Source of the DNA: Geminicoccaceae bacterium
Lineage (GTDB): Bacteria; Pseudomonadota; Alphaproteobacteria; Geminicoccales; Geminicoccaceae
NCBI GenBank assembly: GCA_028285265.1
Contig: JANQPX010000022.1
Span: 1 to 64,000, forward strand
Reading direction: 5' to 3'
DNA: 64,000 nt
A program made the translations under genes and the position numbers. Under the pieces are notes generated by a model. It saw only the letters and a list, made by a program, of their open reading frames with translations, did not search any database and was not told where the DNA came from. Positions 25,583 through 34,902 of the stretch are shown here, piece after piece; the stretch's first letter is position 1, and each line of letters opens with the position of its first letter.

Positions 25583-26282
25583 GACCATAGCACCCGATGC
25601 GCCTGGTTCGATGTTGAGCCGCTTGACAGCGAATCAGGTCGTCGCTTGGGTGATGGCAGCGGCGTCGCCCCATAGGCCGATAAGCTTCAGCCAAATGTTA
25701 GCGCTGACACATAGGGCGCTGCCTCTGGCATGCTCACGGCGGCCACCTCGATGAGATCATCGTCTTTGGCGTCGTTGCGGATAAGAACCAGGCCAATCGT
25801 CTCGCGGGGTTGGATGGCGACGGCGGACTCGAGGCCAGGATCGCTGATCGTATGAAACCAGACAGGTCCATTTGGGACACCTGCATTCCCCCTATGATCT
25901 CAGGATCGGCGATGTCGATCGACTGGGACTTTGGAAGACGTGTTCTACGGCTCTCGTCACGACTGATAGAGACTGACAGAAAGCTCCAAAGTGCATGACG
26001 TTTAGCGGGAGTTCGCTTTTCGCCACAGACATGTAAACGCCGAAGACTAGGCACTTTCCCACTCAACGCGGGTATTCGTTTGGCTCCGCGGTGACAACAG
26101 CCTCGCTTAACGTGACGTCTCACCCAAACGTCATGCAAACCCGACACATCTTTCGCTTCGCAGCTCTTAGGTGCACGGTAGGAGTTGGAGGATGGGTGAT
26201 GCCGCCGGGGACAACCTACTGTCGATCACGATCCTCGAAACGCGATCATCGTGCCCACATCGATTAGGAAAGGAGAGCGTCC
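25583..26282. other. Gene-poor 0.7-kb stretch with a remnant
   Basis: No intact gene is seen. The minus strand around 25687-25960 gives a protein-like tail described separately. The last 60 bases carry the ribosome site of the hydrolase gene. Confidence 0.4.
25687..25960 (-). pseudogene. Possible frameshifted remnant, unknown family
   Basis: On the minus strand one frame reads SIDIADPEIIGG and, after a one-base shift, a second continues ECRCPNGPVWFHTISDPGLE, VAIQPRETIGLVLIRNDAKD, DLIEVAAVSMPEAAPYVSAL and a stop at 25687. The two parts join into natural-looking protein sequence but there is no single frame and no start, so this may be a decayed gene. Family not recognised. Confidence 0.3.
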
Positions 26283-27509
26283 TTGGCCAAGGCAAACCCC
26301 GATAGGGCATTGAAGGACCTTTATGAGCTTCGAGAGATTGGCGCCTACAAGACGGGCGTTCATCGCCCGACCTTATCGCCTGAGGACATGGAAGCACGTC
26401 AATGGCTGGCCAATAAATTGCAGGCCATCGGCCATGACACGGTGATCGACGGTATCGCCAATGTTGTCGGTCAAGCGAACGCGCCCGGACCGTATGTTCT
26501 GGGCGGCTCTCATCTAGAAAGCCAGAACCATGCGGGTTGGCTGGATGGTGCTTTGGGTGTCGTCTATGCGCTTGAAGCCGCTCGAGCCGTCGCCGAAGCC
26601 TCAGATGTCCAAGGCGGTGTCGATGTTATCGCCTTTGCCGATGAAGAAGGGCATTTCAGTGGATCTTTTCTGGGCTCGAAGTCCTTTACTGGCGTGCTCA
26701 CGGAAGAAAACATGGATGCGGCCGTCGACCGGAGCGGCCGAGGCACGCTCCGGCATTGCCTGGCCGAAGCCGGCCTCGCCGGAAGGCCGAGACTGCAGAT
26801 GGATCCCAATCGTTACGCCGCCTTTTTTGAGGCGCATATCGAACAGGGAGATCGCCTAGAAACAGCTGGTCAGTCAATCGGCATCGTCACCAGCATCGTC
26901 GCTATCTGGCAATACCGTATTACGTTTGAAGGCCAGCAGAATCATGCTGGTACGACAACTATGGCGAGCCGAAAGGATGCTGGCAAAGCGATGATGAACC
27001 TTTGGCATCGTATCGAAGACGCCTTTCCAAGGATTGCTGGTCCGTTCAGCGTCTGGACGGTCGGGCGGGTCAATTTGGAGCCTGGCGGGCCAAGTATCAT
27101 TCCGGGCCGCGCCGAAATGATCTTTCAGTTCCGCGATGCCGAGATGCATACGCTTGAGCGTATGCATACCTGTCTGGAACAACTCGTCACTGATGTGGCT
27201 GCGGCAGGCCCATGCACGGCTGAGCTTGAAATCCTCGGTCAACTGAAACCAGCATTGATGGCACCGGGCCCCCAAAACGCGATCATTGAGGCGGCCGAGA
27301 CGTTGACACCGAATGACTATGCTATCATGCCAAGCGGCGCCGCCCACGATGCTCAAGTGATGGCGGCACACATCCCATCGGCCATGATGTTCGTTCCCAG
27401 CATTAATGGCATCAGCCATCATTGGTCAGAGAACACAAGTGACGAGCACATCAAACGTGGTGCGGAGGTCTATGTGGATGCTGTAGCACGCGTCCTAAGA
27501 GCTACATAA
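26283..27509 (+). CDS. M20-family Zn amidohydrolase (carbamoylase/allantoate type)
   Basis: A 408-residue enzyme of the hydantoinase/carbamoylase group, which removes a carbamoyl or ureido group from amino-acid or purine-degradation intermediates. Metal-site segments: GGSHLESQNHAGWLDGALGV (the usual His-x-Asp becomes H-x-E, and Asp is in WLDG), FADEEGHFSGSFLGSKSFTG (catalytic Glu-Glu), EAHIEQGDRLE (His-x-x-Gln), QQNHAGTTTMASRKDA (dimerisation/substrate His), PSGAAHDAQVMA (His/Asp). Length fits AllC/N-carbamoyl-L-amino acid hydrolase. TTG at 26283 is preceded by GGAG at seven bases, so it is the likely start. It is not clustered with other purine or hydantoin genes, so the substrate is open. 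Confidence 0.88.
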   Translation: MAKANPDRALKDLYELREIGAYKTGVHRPTLSPEDMEARQWLANKLQAIGHDTVIDGIANVVGQANAPGPYVLGGSHLESQNHAGWLDGALGVVYALEAARAVAEASDVQGGVDVIAFADEEGHFSGSFLGSKSFTGVLTEENMDAAVDRSGRGTLRHCLAEAGLAGRPRLQMDPNRYAAFFEAHIEQGDRLETAGQSIGIVTSIVAIWQYRITFEGQQNHAGTTTMASRKDAGKAMMNLWHRIEDAFPRIAGPFSVWTVGRVNLEPGGPSIIPGRAEMIFQFRDAEMHTLERMHTCLEQLVTDVAAAGPCTAELEILGQLKPALMAPGPQNAIIEAAETLTPNDYAIMPSGAAHDAQVMAAHIPSAMMFVPSINGISHHWSENTSDEHIKRGAEVYVDAVARVLRAT

Positions 27510-27697
27510 CCCGCTGTACAGGTGTCTGATCCCACGCCCAGCTCCGATTCGATTGATGCCCGAAAGGGGCAGCGAACGCCGCGATGGCGGTCCTTTGTCC
27601 AGACGTTTCGGACGCGATGGCAATCTGAATCTGGATCGCATGCTGGAGCGACTGCGTCATGCCAAGGATGGCTTCAATCGAGTGGGGCTCATGCCAA

Positions 27698-28270
27698 TCA
27701 ATCGATGCGCACAAACTCCCAAGCCGCGCGCTCGGGTGAGACCGACGAACAACTTTCGACTGTAAGGACGCGCCATCGATCGGCTGTTGAATAGGTCGAG
27801 GCCGACTCGTCGCCGACACTAAGGCACAGGGTTGTTCCCTTTAGCCGTAGACGATTCTCGTCGGTCCATTCGAAGCGTTGCAGGGGTGCGCTGTCAAAGA
27901 AGGGGGCGGTGTCGCCACAGGTGCGTAGGATGATAGGCGAACCCGCCAGGGTACGTCCGTTCACGCCGAATGACGTTGCGCAGAGGTCGATATCGGCGAA
28001 ACGAATTTCGCCAACTGTCGTGATCTCGACGGCACTGTCTGGCGTTAAGCCAGGTTTGCAGTTGTGCGCGAAGATCGGCAGCTCAAGCCGTAAAGCTCGG
28101 CCCGTTCCTAGGACGTCGAGACAGTAGCCATCCTGTGGCCGATCAAGCCGGTCGATGAGGCGCAGGTGTCCGATGCCGGTGGTCTTCGCTTGAGCGATGC
28201 GGTCGACGTGACTGAGGGCCAGCACTACCGCGAACAGCGAGATGGCAAAGATACAAGATGTTCGAAACAT
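27698..28270 (-). CDS. Secreted hypothetical, ricin-B-like
   Basis: A 190-residue exported protein: MFRTSCIFAISLFAVVLALSHVDRIAQA is a signal peptide. The mature part contains GYCLDVLG, LFAHNC-type, DLCATSFGVNGRTLAGSPIILRTCGD, FEWTDENRLRLKGTTLCLSVGD, LTVESCSS and a terminal WEFV, the spaced Cys-Leu and Q/W-type pattern of ricin-type beta-trefoil lectin-like domains. Carbohydrate binding is possible but unproven. Six Cys may form three disulfides. Confidence 0.65.
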   Translation of the reverse strand: MFRTSCIFAISLFAVVLALSHVDRIAQAKTTGIGHLRLIDRLDRPQDGYCLDVLGTGRALRLELPIFAHNCKPGLTPDSAVEITTVGEIRFADIDLCATSFGVNGRTLAGSPIILRTCGDTAPFFDSAPLQRFEWTDENRLRLKGTTLCLSVGDESASTYSTADRWRVLTVESCSSVSPERAAWEFVRID

Positions 28271-29408
28271 TGGTTTCCCGTGCTCCAGCTGGGGCTCAGT
28301 TCAACACGCAAACAATGATGTTGGCAGCCCGACATTCGCGTCAATGACATGTCACCTGGCATGGTGCGATGGGAAGCCTATGCTGCCGAACCTGAAGAAG
28401 CCAGCGAAGTCGCATACGAAAGCATCGGTTCCAACCTTCCTTAGGGCTGCTCGAACTACCCAACGACATCGCCATGGCGGCTTTATGCGCACTTACCAAC
28501 GATTATGCGACCGGTCGTCCTTGATGAGGATGGCGGCCCTGCTGTCCGCCAATACGAATTGTGGTGACGAAAAGTCATGACAGATCTGCCCAGCAGTTCG
28601 TTGGGGCAGGAATGCGGACCTTGTAGCTAGTTGTCACCAATCTTTCTTGCGCAGAAAGATGGGCATCCGCACGCAATCCAGACATGTGTCGATCCTCGGT
28701 CGATGACCACGATCATGTCATCTGCATTTAGCTCAGCAGCCTTGCGAGCAAGTCGGGCCTTTTCTTCTTCATGTCGTGTACGCCTTGTGGCCAGCGATAC
28801 ATGGGTCGGTGACGCCGGAATAGCGTCACCGTGTACCCGAACAAGCTTCCTTCCGTGGCAGGGCCGCTCAAATCACGGCGCAACCGATCGACGGAAACGC
28901 CGAATTGCCCGGCGCGTGACGCCACAAGAAGCTGCATTCCAAGTTTTCGATAAAGGACCCGTTCCTATGATTGGCGAACGGGCGGCGCTACTGATCCTTC
29001 GGGCCCGCCGGTGGCTGGGTACCGGGAAGTAGCATTTATGATCGTGTGATGCATCCGACGGCACACCGTTTACTCGTTAGATGCGATGGCGTCATGCGCT
29101 TAACGGGAGAATCTGCAGGTTCAGACAACGATGTTCGTCCCACATATGAGCGTGGCATACCCGTTTGGCACAGTGTCGAAGACATTCCTTCAGTAGACAC
29201 TGACGACAAGAACTCAGAAGCGTAGCGACGATAAGTTAAACGAGTGACCGATTCGGGTGGATTTCTCCTTGAAGCTCCGTGGCCAGGCCTTGACAGGGGG
29301 CGTCATTTGACACGTAGCATGCAGGCAAACTTAAGCTTCAACTAGATCAGCATTTCGCATAAATATTATTGACTTGCTCATAATGTATTTTTTGATCGAT
29401 TGGACCTT
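28271..29408. other. Gene-poor 1.1-kb stretch
   Basis: I find no intact gene here. Several short frames exist on both strands. The most protein-like is a minus-strand stretch at 28627-28872, listed separately. From 29033 to 29400 nothing is recognised. Confidence 0.4.
28627..28872 (-). pseudogene. Start-less 82-codon frame, possible remnant
   Basis: Between a TGA and a TAG the minus strand reads FERPCHGRKLVRVHGDAIP, then RRTRHEEEKARLARKAAELN, ADDMIVVIDRGSTHVWIACG and CPSFCARKIGDN. Composition is natural and two Cys pairs occur at the end, but there is no ATG/GTG/TTG in a useful place. It looks like the 3' end of a gene that has lost its start. Confidence 0.3.
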
Positions 29409-30221
29409 ATGGAGTGCGCAACAGCTTGCTGTATCGAATGTCTCGGCGCGACAGAGATCTTCCAAATCTGGCTTGACGTGACGGTCGAGATCACAGTTCG
29501 CATCATCAACTTCACGCTTCGAATTGGCCCCATCGGTGTCGTCATCCTTGTTGGCGGGACTGTCGGTTATTACTATACTTTCTACGACTACGGTAAGGCC
29601 AAAGCGGTAAGCGGGCACACAATTGAAATTGGTAAGACACAGTATCGGATGTATGGCGTCACCGCCTTGAAGCCCGGGCAGAAGCTTACCTGGGAAAGCG
29701 GCTTGACTATCAAGGGTTTCATCTATTGTCGGGATGCCTTGACCGCCAAGATCGGCCGTAGGAAGGTCCGATGTAAAGTATTCCCCAAAATTGAGGATCG
29801 GTTCGGAAGGACCGTGGCTATCTGTTCGGTACGTTCTCAATTGGGCTGCCGGCGAGTCGATCTAGGGCGATGGTTGATCCGAAACGGTTACGCACTCGCT
29901 GACACAAAGTACATGGAGAAGCGTCCGATTCTCAACGGAAAGTACGCGAGGCTCCTCGAGCGAGAGGAGGCATTTGCGAGAAAGCACAATCTTGGAATTC
30001 ACGCTGGCAAATTCATGCGCGAAACTCGAGCCAGAGACATGTTCCTGGAAAAGTGGAAAGCGCGGGGAAACAAGGGCGCTCCGCCATTTGGAAGTCTGGA
30101 CGAGCTGCAGAAGGCGTTCCAATTGGAGTGGCAGCAAGATCGTCTGATTGACGTCAAGGGACGTCTCTTCGGCGGAATCGATGTTTCGGACTACGCTCAC
30201 GCTGCCGTTGATGCAGTATAG
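29409..30221 (+). CDS. Membrane-anchored SNase-like protein
   Basis: About 270 residues. A Cys-rich N-terminus is followed by a membrane helix (IGPIGVVILVGGTVGYYYTF, about 42-62 from the TTG at 29400) and then a staphylococcal-nuclease-like OB-fold domain: AVSGHTIEIGKTQYRMYGVTALKPGQ, VRCKVFPKIEDRFGRTVAICSV, DLGRWLIRNGYALAD. The nuclease Arg of YR and the Arg in GRT are present, but the usual catalytic Asp/Glu positions (D-x-D after the first strand, P-E) are replaced, so activity is doubtful. A basic, helical C-terminal extension follows (REEAFARKHNLGIHAGKF; DMFLEKWKARG; FQLEWQQDR). Start could be TTG 29400 or ATG 29409. It neighbours the 573-aa repeat protein, convergently. Confidence 0.7.
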   Translation: MECATACCIECLGATEIFQIWLDVTVEITVRIINFTLRIGPIGVVILVGGTVGYYYTFYDYGKAKAVSGHTIEIGKTQYRMYGVTALKPGQKLTWESGLTIKGFIYCRDALTAKIGRRKVRCKVFPKIEDRFGRTVAICSVRSQLGCRRVDLGRWLIRNGYALADTKYMEKRPILNGKYARLLEREEAFARKHNLGIHAGKFMRETRARDMFLEKWKARGNKGAPPFGSLDELQKAFQLEWQQDRLIDVKGRLFGGIDVSDYAHAAVDAV

Positions 30222-30413
30222 GCTGCATAAGCCATAACGTCCGTGTTCAGATCCACGAACGCCCTAGTCAGCTAGGCCGAGCCGATGGCGTCACGGCCGG
30301 AGGTCGAGAATCGTTTGTCGCGAACATTAGGGACGCGGTCGTCTTCGGAAAAAGTGCAAAGCGGGTGTGCGCGAGTATGTGGCCATATACTCTCTCGGAG
30401 ATATGTCTCAGAT
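30222..30413. other. Short convergent gap
   Basis: The stops of the SNase-like gene and the 573-aa gene face each other here. No terminator hairpin was obvious. Confidence 0.3.
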
Positions 30414-32135
30414 CTATCCTACTTGCTGGAAATCGCCGTGAGGTGGTTTCGCAAACGCAGCAACTGTCACGACCTCGGAGTTTCCGAGCTTAAACTCGAA
30501 ATTCTCGACGTCAGCCGAGATAGCGCTCGACTCGGTCGTCGTTATACCGACCCTAACCTCGGCACGATCGAAAATATCGGTAGCTGCAGTACCAAAGGGC
30601 TGATCTCCGTTACCAATCATTGAATTGACCAGCTCGGCAACAGCAAGAGGATTCTGTGGATTGCTGATATCCAGCGTTATTGCAACATTGGCCGCAACAG
30701 ACTCATTATTTTTGTTTCCGGGAATAACGTTCTCGAAATCCTGATCTGTGCCATCGACGACATCAAAGCTGTTGATCACACCGCGCACGGGAGTCGAGCC
30801 GCTGGCGCTGCCAAGGATTGTTAGCGTCGATGCATTGCCTTCATTGTCAAACGTGACCCTGACCTGGGTGTCGCCTTTTAGACCAAACTTCTCGCCAAGA
30901 CCGAGATCGGCGCCCGTACTGGCACTCAACCTTGCATAGTAGGTGGTGGAAGCCGTGCTCAGATCGGTCTCGAACTTGCGTTCAACACCTGCGGCTGCAC
31001 TCACATCGATACGATGGCCGCCGACACCTGTTTCGACTTCGGCTTCGAGTTCAAGACCAGCCTTATAGCTGCTGTGATTGTCACTGTACTCGTTGATCAC
31101 ATCGACGACCGATTGCACCGGACCGAGCTCGACGAGATAATGACTGTCGAGAGACCACCGGAACTTATCGTCGACAGCATCCTTCATCGCATCGATGAAC
31201 TGTTGGGCCTCTAACTCGTTCGCAAATTGATATTCTGTGCCAAGGCTGCCATTGACGTTCAGGCCCAGTGTATTGGCAACTTCGGCACCAAGCGTTCCAT
31301 TGATCGTCGCTTTGACGGTCACGGAACCATCTGCAGCGGTATTCTTCTGGAAGTCGACGGCGGCACCAACAGTAACCTCGGCCCCACCGGTTGTCGGCAC
31401 CTCGACTTCACCACCGGCGGTAAAACGTTCCGATACAATGATGATACCATCGCCTGTATCTTCGTACCATTCCACTTGAGCTCTTGCGCTGGCTGGCATC
31501 AAGCCCCAGAGTTCGTCACGTTCAGCTTGAAGCTCTGGTCTGACATAGCCACTGAACGAGTCGTTTGGCAGGTTCTGTAGCTTGCTGTCGATCTCTGCGA
31601 TACGACTTTCGATGTCGGCAACGAGTTCTTGACGCATCGCTTGGGCCGCGGCCGGGCTCGCTGTTGCAAGGCTGTCAATGTCCTGTTGGCGCTCTGCAAA
31701 GCTCGGGACGGTGTCTCCGGCTGAAAGAGCCCTCGGTAAAAGGTTTCTGATCTCATCTTGTTCGGCTTGTAGAGCTGGTCTGACATAGCCGCTGAATGAG
31801 TCGGTCGGCAAAGTCTGCAGTTGGTTGTCGATCTCTGAGATGCGACTTTTGACATCAGCAACGAGTTCTTGGCGCATCGCCTGGGCAGCGGCTGGACTCG
31901 CCGTTGCAAGGCTGTCGATGTCGTTTTGCCGTTCGGTAAAGCTTCGAGTTGGCGAGGACGACGGCGTTGTCTCGGGCTTGGTGCTCGACATTTGTGTCGT
32001 CACAGCATGGTTGAATTGCTCAACTGGCGCCTTCGGAATTCTCGTCTGACCTGCCCGATCATCCATGTCTATGGAAGGCATTGGTTTCTTGCGCTGAGGT
32101 TGGACAACAAACAAACCATCAATCATCAGCGCCAT
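30414..32135 (-). CDS. 573-aa protein with 80-aa tandem duplication, unknown function
   Basis: The family is not recognised. Start 32135 has GGGG seven bases upstream. No signal peptide. Residues 65-144 and 145-214 are two copies, in exact 80-residue register, of a helical unit reading SFxERQxDIDSLATASPAAAQ, AMRQELVADxxSRIxEID and LQxLPxDSFSGYVRPxLQAE. The remaining 350 residues (from about 215) are rich in Gly, Thr, Val and Asp with alternating strands (GIIIVSERFTAGGEVEVPTT, VTVKATINGTLGAEVANTLG, ASAAGVERKFETDLSTAST, RVTFDNEGNASTLTILGSAS), suggesting a long beta-rich domain like a pore, adhesin or toxin scaffold. It sits upstream of the pentapeptide-TIR gene, divergently, across an AT-rich gap. 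Confidence 0.75.
   Translation of the reverse strand: MALMIDGLFVVQPQRKKPMPSIDMDDRAGQTRIPKAPVEQFNHAVTTQMSSTKPETTPSSSPTRSFTERQNDIDSLATASPAAAQAMRQELVADVKSRISEIDNQLQTLPTDSFSGYVRPALQAEQDEIRNLLPRALSAGDTVPSFAERQQDIDSLATASPAAAQAMRQELVADIESRIAEIDSKLQNLPNDSFSGYVRPELQAERDELWGLMPASARAQVEWYEDTGDGIIIVSERFTAGGEVEVPTTGGAEVTVGAAVDFQKNTAADGSVTVKATINGTLGAEVANTLGLNVNGSLGTEYQFANELEAQQFIDAMKDAVDDKFRWSLDSHYLVELGPVQSVVDVINEYSDNHSSYKAGLELEAEVETGVGGHRIDVSAAAGVERKFETDLSTASTTYYARLSASTGADLGLGEKFGLKGDTQVRVTFDNEGNASTLTILGSASGSTPVRGVINSFDVVDGTDQDFENVIPGNKNNESVAANVAITLDISNPQNPLAVAELVNSMIGNGDQPFGTAATDIFDRAEVRVGITTTESSAISADVENFEFKLGNSEVVTVAAFAKPPHGDFQQVG
31494..31943 (-). repeat. Tandem 240-bp direct repeat inside the 573-aa gene
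   Basis: Two in-phase copies, 31704-31943 and 31494-31703 (second copy ends about 30 bases short), encode the duplicated 80-residue unit. The protein copies agree at most positions with conservative changes, so the duplication is fairly recent. Confidence 0.8.
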
Positions 32136-32586
32136 TCGATATCCCCAAAAATGCTGTCTTAAAAAACTACGCAGAATCTATCGACAGCAATAACCCTAAT
32201 CAACCAAAGTTTTCGGTAATTTAGGGAGATCGATAATCGTGTCTATAGAGCCAAAACATATCTTTTGCTTGATCCTGTTCTGAAAAAAACAACTATAAGG
32301 AGCCACTGTTTGTTTCTTGCTGACATGTCCAAAGATCCACCCCAACAAGTCAGCAACGTCGCTCATGTCTGCGCCGGAAAAACATCCTCCAATGACCGGT
32401 TAACACCTGAACCTGGCAATTGCCGATATCGAAGACTGGTTGTTATCAAAATATGAGGCCGCATACACAGACGCTCACGTTCGCTCAGGAGTGGGTCGCG
32501 ACGGCCATGGCGCAAGTGACTGGAGCGCTTGCGTTGGACCTGGCAAGATCGGGACCAACGGGTAACGTTGATTGAGGGGACGCAGC
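32136..32586. other. AT-rich divergent intergenic region
   Basis: About 450 bases between the 573-aa gene and the TIR gene with no gene recognised. The first 150 bases are AT-rich (runs of A/T near 32150-32300) and probably hold divergent promoters. Confidence 0.45.
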
Positions 32587-33558
32587 TTGGCCAACCATGA
32601 GCATGTGGCTCTGCTAGAACGAGGCGTGAGCGTTTGGAATGCATGGCGTGATATGAATGAAGGGGTGAAGCCCGACCTGAGTGGAGCGGATTTTCAAGGA
32701 GCCTTGCTTGGGAGAGTCAACTTCTCTGACACCAATCTCGAAGAAGCCAACTTTACAAACGCGAATCTTTATCGAGCTGACCTTACCAGAGCATGCCTTC
32801 GCGGAACGTATCTCAGCAGAAGCCGTCTTGACCGAGCGCAGCTTTGCCTCGCCGACTTGGGAACGTGTCGTCTCAATGGCACCGACCTAACCCGAGCCGA
32901 CTTGGCAGGAAGTAACCTTGCTGGAGCCATCTTCAGCGAAACAATCATGAGCGATCTGGATCTCTCAGAAGCTGAGGGATTGGAGGCTTGCTCCCACACG
33001 GCTCCAAGCTCCGTGGACTACCGAACGCTGCAACAATCTCACGGCGTTCCGCTCAATTTTTGGCGCGGATGCGGTCTTCCTGATGCGTTGATCGATTATT
33101 TGCCGTCGCTGTCGGGTGAGGCGCTCCAATTTTACAGCTGCTTTATTAGCTATTCATCAAAAGACCATGATTTTGCAGAAAGGCTTCATGCAGACCTTCA
33201 GAATAGGGGCGTGCGATGCTGGTTCGCACCGCATGATCTTCCGATTGGCGCAAAGATCCTTGATGGAATTGATGAGGCTATTCGCCTTCGTGAGAAAGTT
33301 GTCCTGATTCTGTCAGAGGGAGCGATCTCCAGCGACTGGGTCGAAGACGAAGTGACAATGGCATTTGAAGAAGAGCGCCGACGAAAAGAGATTGTTTTGT
33401 TTCCCATCAGACTCGATGAATCCGTGATGGAGACCAACGAGGCCTGGGCGAGCAAGTTACGGGCGCGAAACATCGGTGACTTCACCACATGGAAGGATCA
33501 CGACGCTTACAAAATGACGCTGGATCGCATCCTGCGTGACCTCAAGACTGGTCATTAA
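32587..33558 (+). CDS. Pentapeptide-repeat / TIR-domain protein
   Basis: A 323-residue protein from TTG 32587 (MANHEHVALLERGVSVWNAWRD), preceded by GGGG; this opening is typical of pentapeptide proteins and is preferred to the TTG at 32572. Residues about 28-115 are pentapeptide repeats (A/C-[D/N]-L/F-x-x: LSGADFQGALLGRVNFSDTN, LEEANFTNANLYRADLTRA). The C-terminal domain (about 185-320) is TIR: YSCFISYSSKDHDFAERLHADLQNRGVRCWFAPHDLPIG, with KVVLILSEGAISSDWVEDEV and RRRKEIVLFPIRLD. The Ser-Ser-x-Asp and the expected catalytic-Glu region (W-V-E-D-E) are present. TIR domains with helical or pentapeptide arms act as NADases or signalling proteins, several in anti-phage defence. No partner gene is adjacent on the same strand except a methyltransferase 22 bases on. 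Confidence 0.85.
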   Translation: MANHEHVALLERGVSVWNAWRDMNEGVKPDLSGADFQGALLGRVNFSDTNLEEANFTNANLYRADLTRACLRGTYLSRSRLDRAQLCLADLGTCRLNGTDLTRADLAGSNLAGAIFSETIMSDLDLSEAEGLEACSHTAPSSVDYRTLQQSHGVPLNFWRGCGLPDALIDYLPSLSGEALQFYSCFISYSSKDHDFAERLHADLQNRGVRCWFAPHDLPIGAKILDGIDEAIRLREKVVLILSEGAISSDWVEDEVTMAFEEERRRKEIVLFPIRLDESVMETNEAWASKLRARNIGDFTTWKDHDAYKMTLDRILRDLKTGH

Positions 33559-33580
33559 CTGACCTAAGGGTGTCGCTACA

Positions 33581-34294
33581 ATGAGCAACGAATTCGATCT
33601 GGATGGTGTCGTGCCCTGGGGGCGATCATACGAAGAATACGCCTCTTTCTTTGCCATTACGGAACCTGATCAGTCCGCCAGAATCCTCGATTGTGGTGGT
33701 GGACCATCTTCCTTCAACGTCGATATGAACCAACGGGGCAACCGTGTGGTTTCTATCGATCCTCTTTATGGGCTGACGAAACAAACCATTGAAGAGCGCG
33801 TCCTAGATGCGCGCGAACGCATGATGAGTGGTTTCGCTTCAGCCCGAGATCGTTTCGTTTGGCGATGCTTCGATTCACCCGAAGCGTCGGTTGCTCATCG
33901 TATGAGGACGATGCGAGCATTTCTTTCCGACTATGAAGACGGCCTCTCTGACGAACGCTACATCGATGCAGCGCTGCCTGATCTCCCCTTTCCAAACGAC
34001 AGCTTCGATCTCGTTTTATCGTCCCATTTTTTGTTCCTCTATGATCACTTGTTCGATCTCGATTTCCACATTGATGCGATGCAGGACATGCTCAGGGTGG
34101 GTTTGGAGGCCCGCGTCTTTCCATTGCTCGATCTCAACGGACGCCGCTCTTCGCTCGTTGATCCCGTCGTTGCGGGGCTAACAGAGCGGAGCTTTCAGGT
34201 CTCTTTAGAAACCGTACCTTATGAATTCCAACGAGGTGGCAATCAAATGATGCGCGTGTGTCGGAAACCGAACAGCGGAAAGCCGGGCTCATGA
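33581..34294 (+). CDS. SAM-dependent methyltransferase
   Basis: A 237-residue class I methyltransferase-like protein: the SAM-binding loop reads ARILDCGGGPSSFNVDMNQRGNRVVSIDPLY (motif I and acidic motif II), motif IV-like ALPDLPFPNDSFDLVLSSHFLFLYDHLFD. Substrate unknown. It overlaps the LysE-type exporter gene (ATGA), so the two form an operon; start 33581 has AGGGTG upstream. Confidence 0.82.
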   Translation: MSNEFDLDGVVPWGRSYEEYASFFAITEPDQSARILDCGGGPSSFNVDMNQRGNRVVSIDPLYGLTKQTIEERVLDARERMMSGFASARDRFVWRCFDSPEASVAHRMRTMRAFLSDYEDGLSDERYIDAALPDLPFPNDSFDLVLSSHFLFLYDHLFDLDFHIDAMQDMLRVGLEARVFPLLDLNGRRSSLVDPVVAGLTERSFQVSLETVPYEFQRGGNQMMRVCRKPNSGKPGS

Positions 34295-34902
34295 CCTTCG
34301 AGACGTTGTTGCTGTTTTCCATCGCTTTTAGCATAGCGGCTGTGGTCCCCGGACCTGGTGTCATCGCTGTGGTCGCGAGGGCGCTGGGATCAGGCTTCTG
34401 GCCAGCCATGCCGATGGCGGTTGGGATGGTTCTAGGAGACTTGATTTTCTTGACACTCGTTGCCCTTGGTTTGGCAGCAGTTGCCGAGCAGATTGGTGGG
34501 TTCTTCGCCGTCGTCAAATTCGTCGGAGCCGCTTACTTAATTTACCTCGGATACCGTATGTGGGCGGCCCCCGTCGAAACGACAGCGATCTCCCCAATTA
34601 TGGCATCAGCGCCGCTCAAAATGGGAATCGTCGGGTTGGTTGTGACCCTGAGCAATCCCAAAACGGTCCTCTTCTTTCTCGCATTATTGCCCACTTTGAT
34701 TGATGTCAGGACAATCGACGGCACGTCGCTAATCGAACTCGGCCTCATCATGGTGATGATCGATGTTGTTGTCCTGGCTGCCTATTCTGCGGTTGCAGCA
34801 CGCACGCGGCTTCTCTTCTTGTCGTCGCGCCTTCGTCACAGGCTCAATCGCTGCGCAGGGGCAAGCCTAATAGGGGCAGGTGGAGCTGTCGCGGCAAGCT
34901 GA
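34291..34902 (+). CDS. LysE/RhtB-family exporter
   Basis: About 203 residues from ATG 34291, which overlaps the methyltransferase stop. Hydrophobic helices, and the N-terminal motif TLLLFSIAFSIAAVVPGPGVIAVVARALGSG and the ILGxxxG-type loop typical of LysE translocators, plus NPKTVLFFLALLPTLID. It probably exports amino acids or small metabolites in the inner membrane; the substrate cannot be read. Co-transcribed with the methyltransferase. Confidence 0.9.
   Translation: MTFETLLLFSIAFSIAAVVPGPGVIAVVARALGSGFWPAMPMAVGMVLGDLIFLTLVALGLAAVAEQIGGFFAVVKFVGAAYLIYLGYRMWAAPVETTAISPIMASAPLKMGIVGLVVTLSNPKTVLFFLALLPTLIDVRTIDGTSLIELGLIMVMIDVVVLAAYSAVAARTRLLFLSSRLRHRLNRCAGASLIGAGGAVAAS

Noticed and set aside
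28631..29032. Plus-strand 133-codon frame
   Set aside because: No ribosome site, Ser/Arg-biased composition, overlaps a better minus-strand translation.
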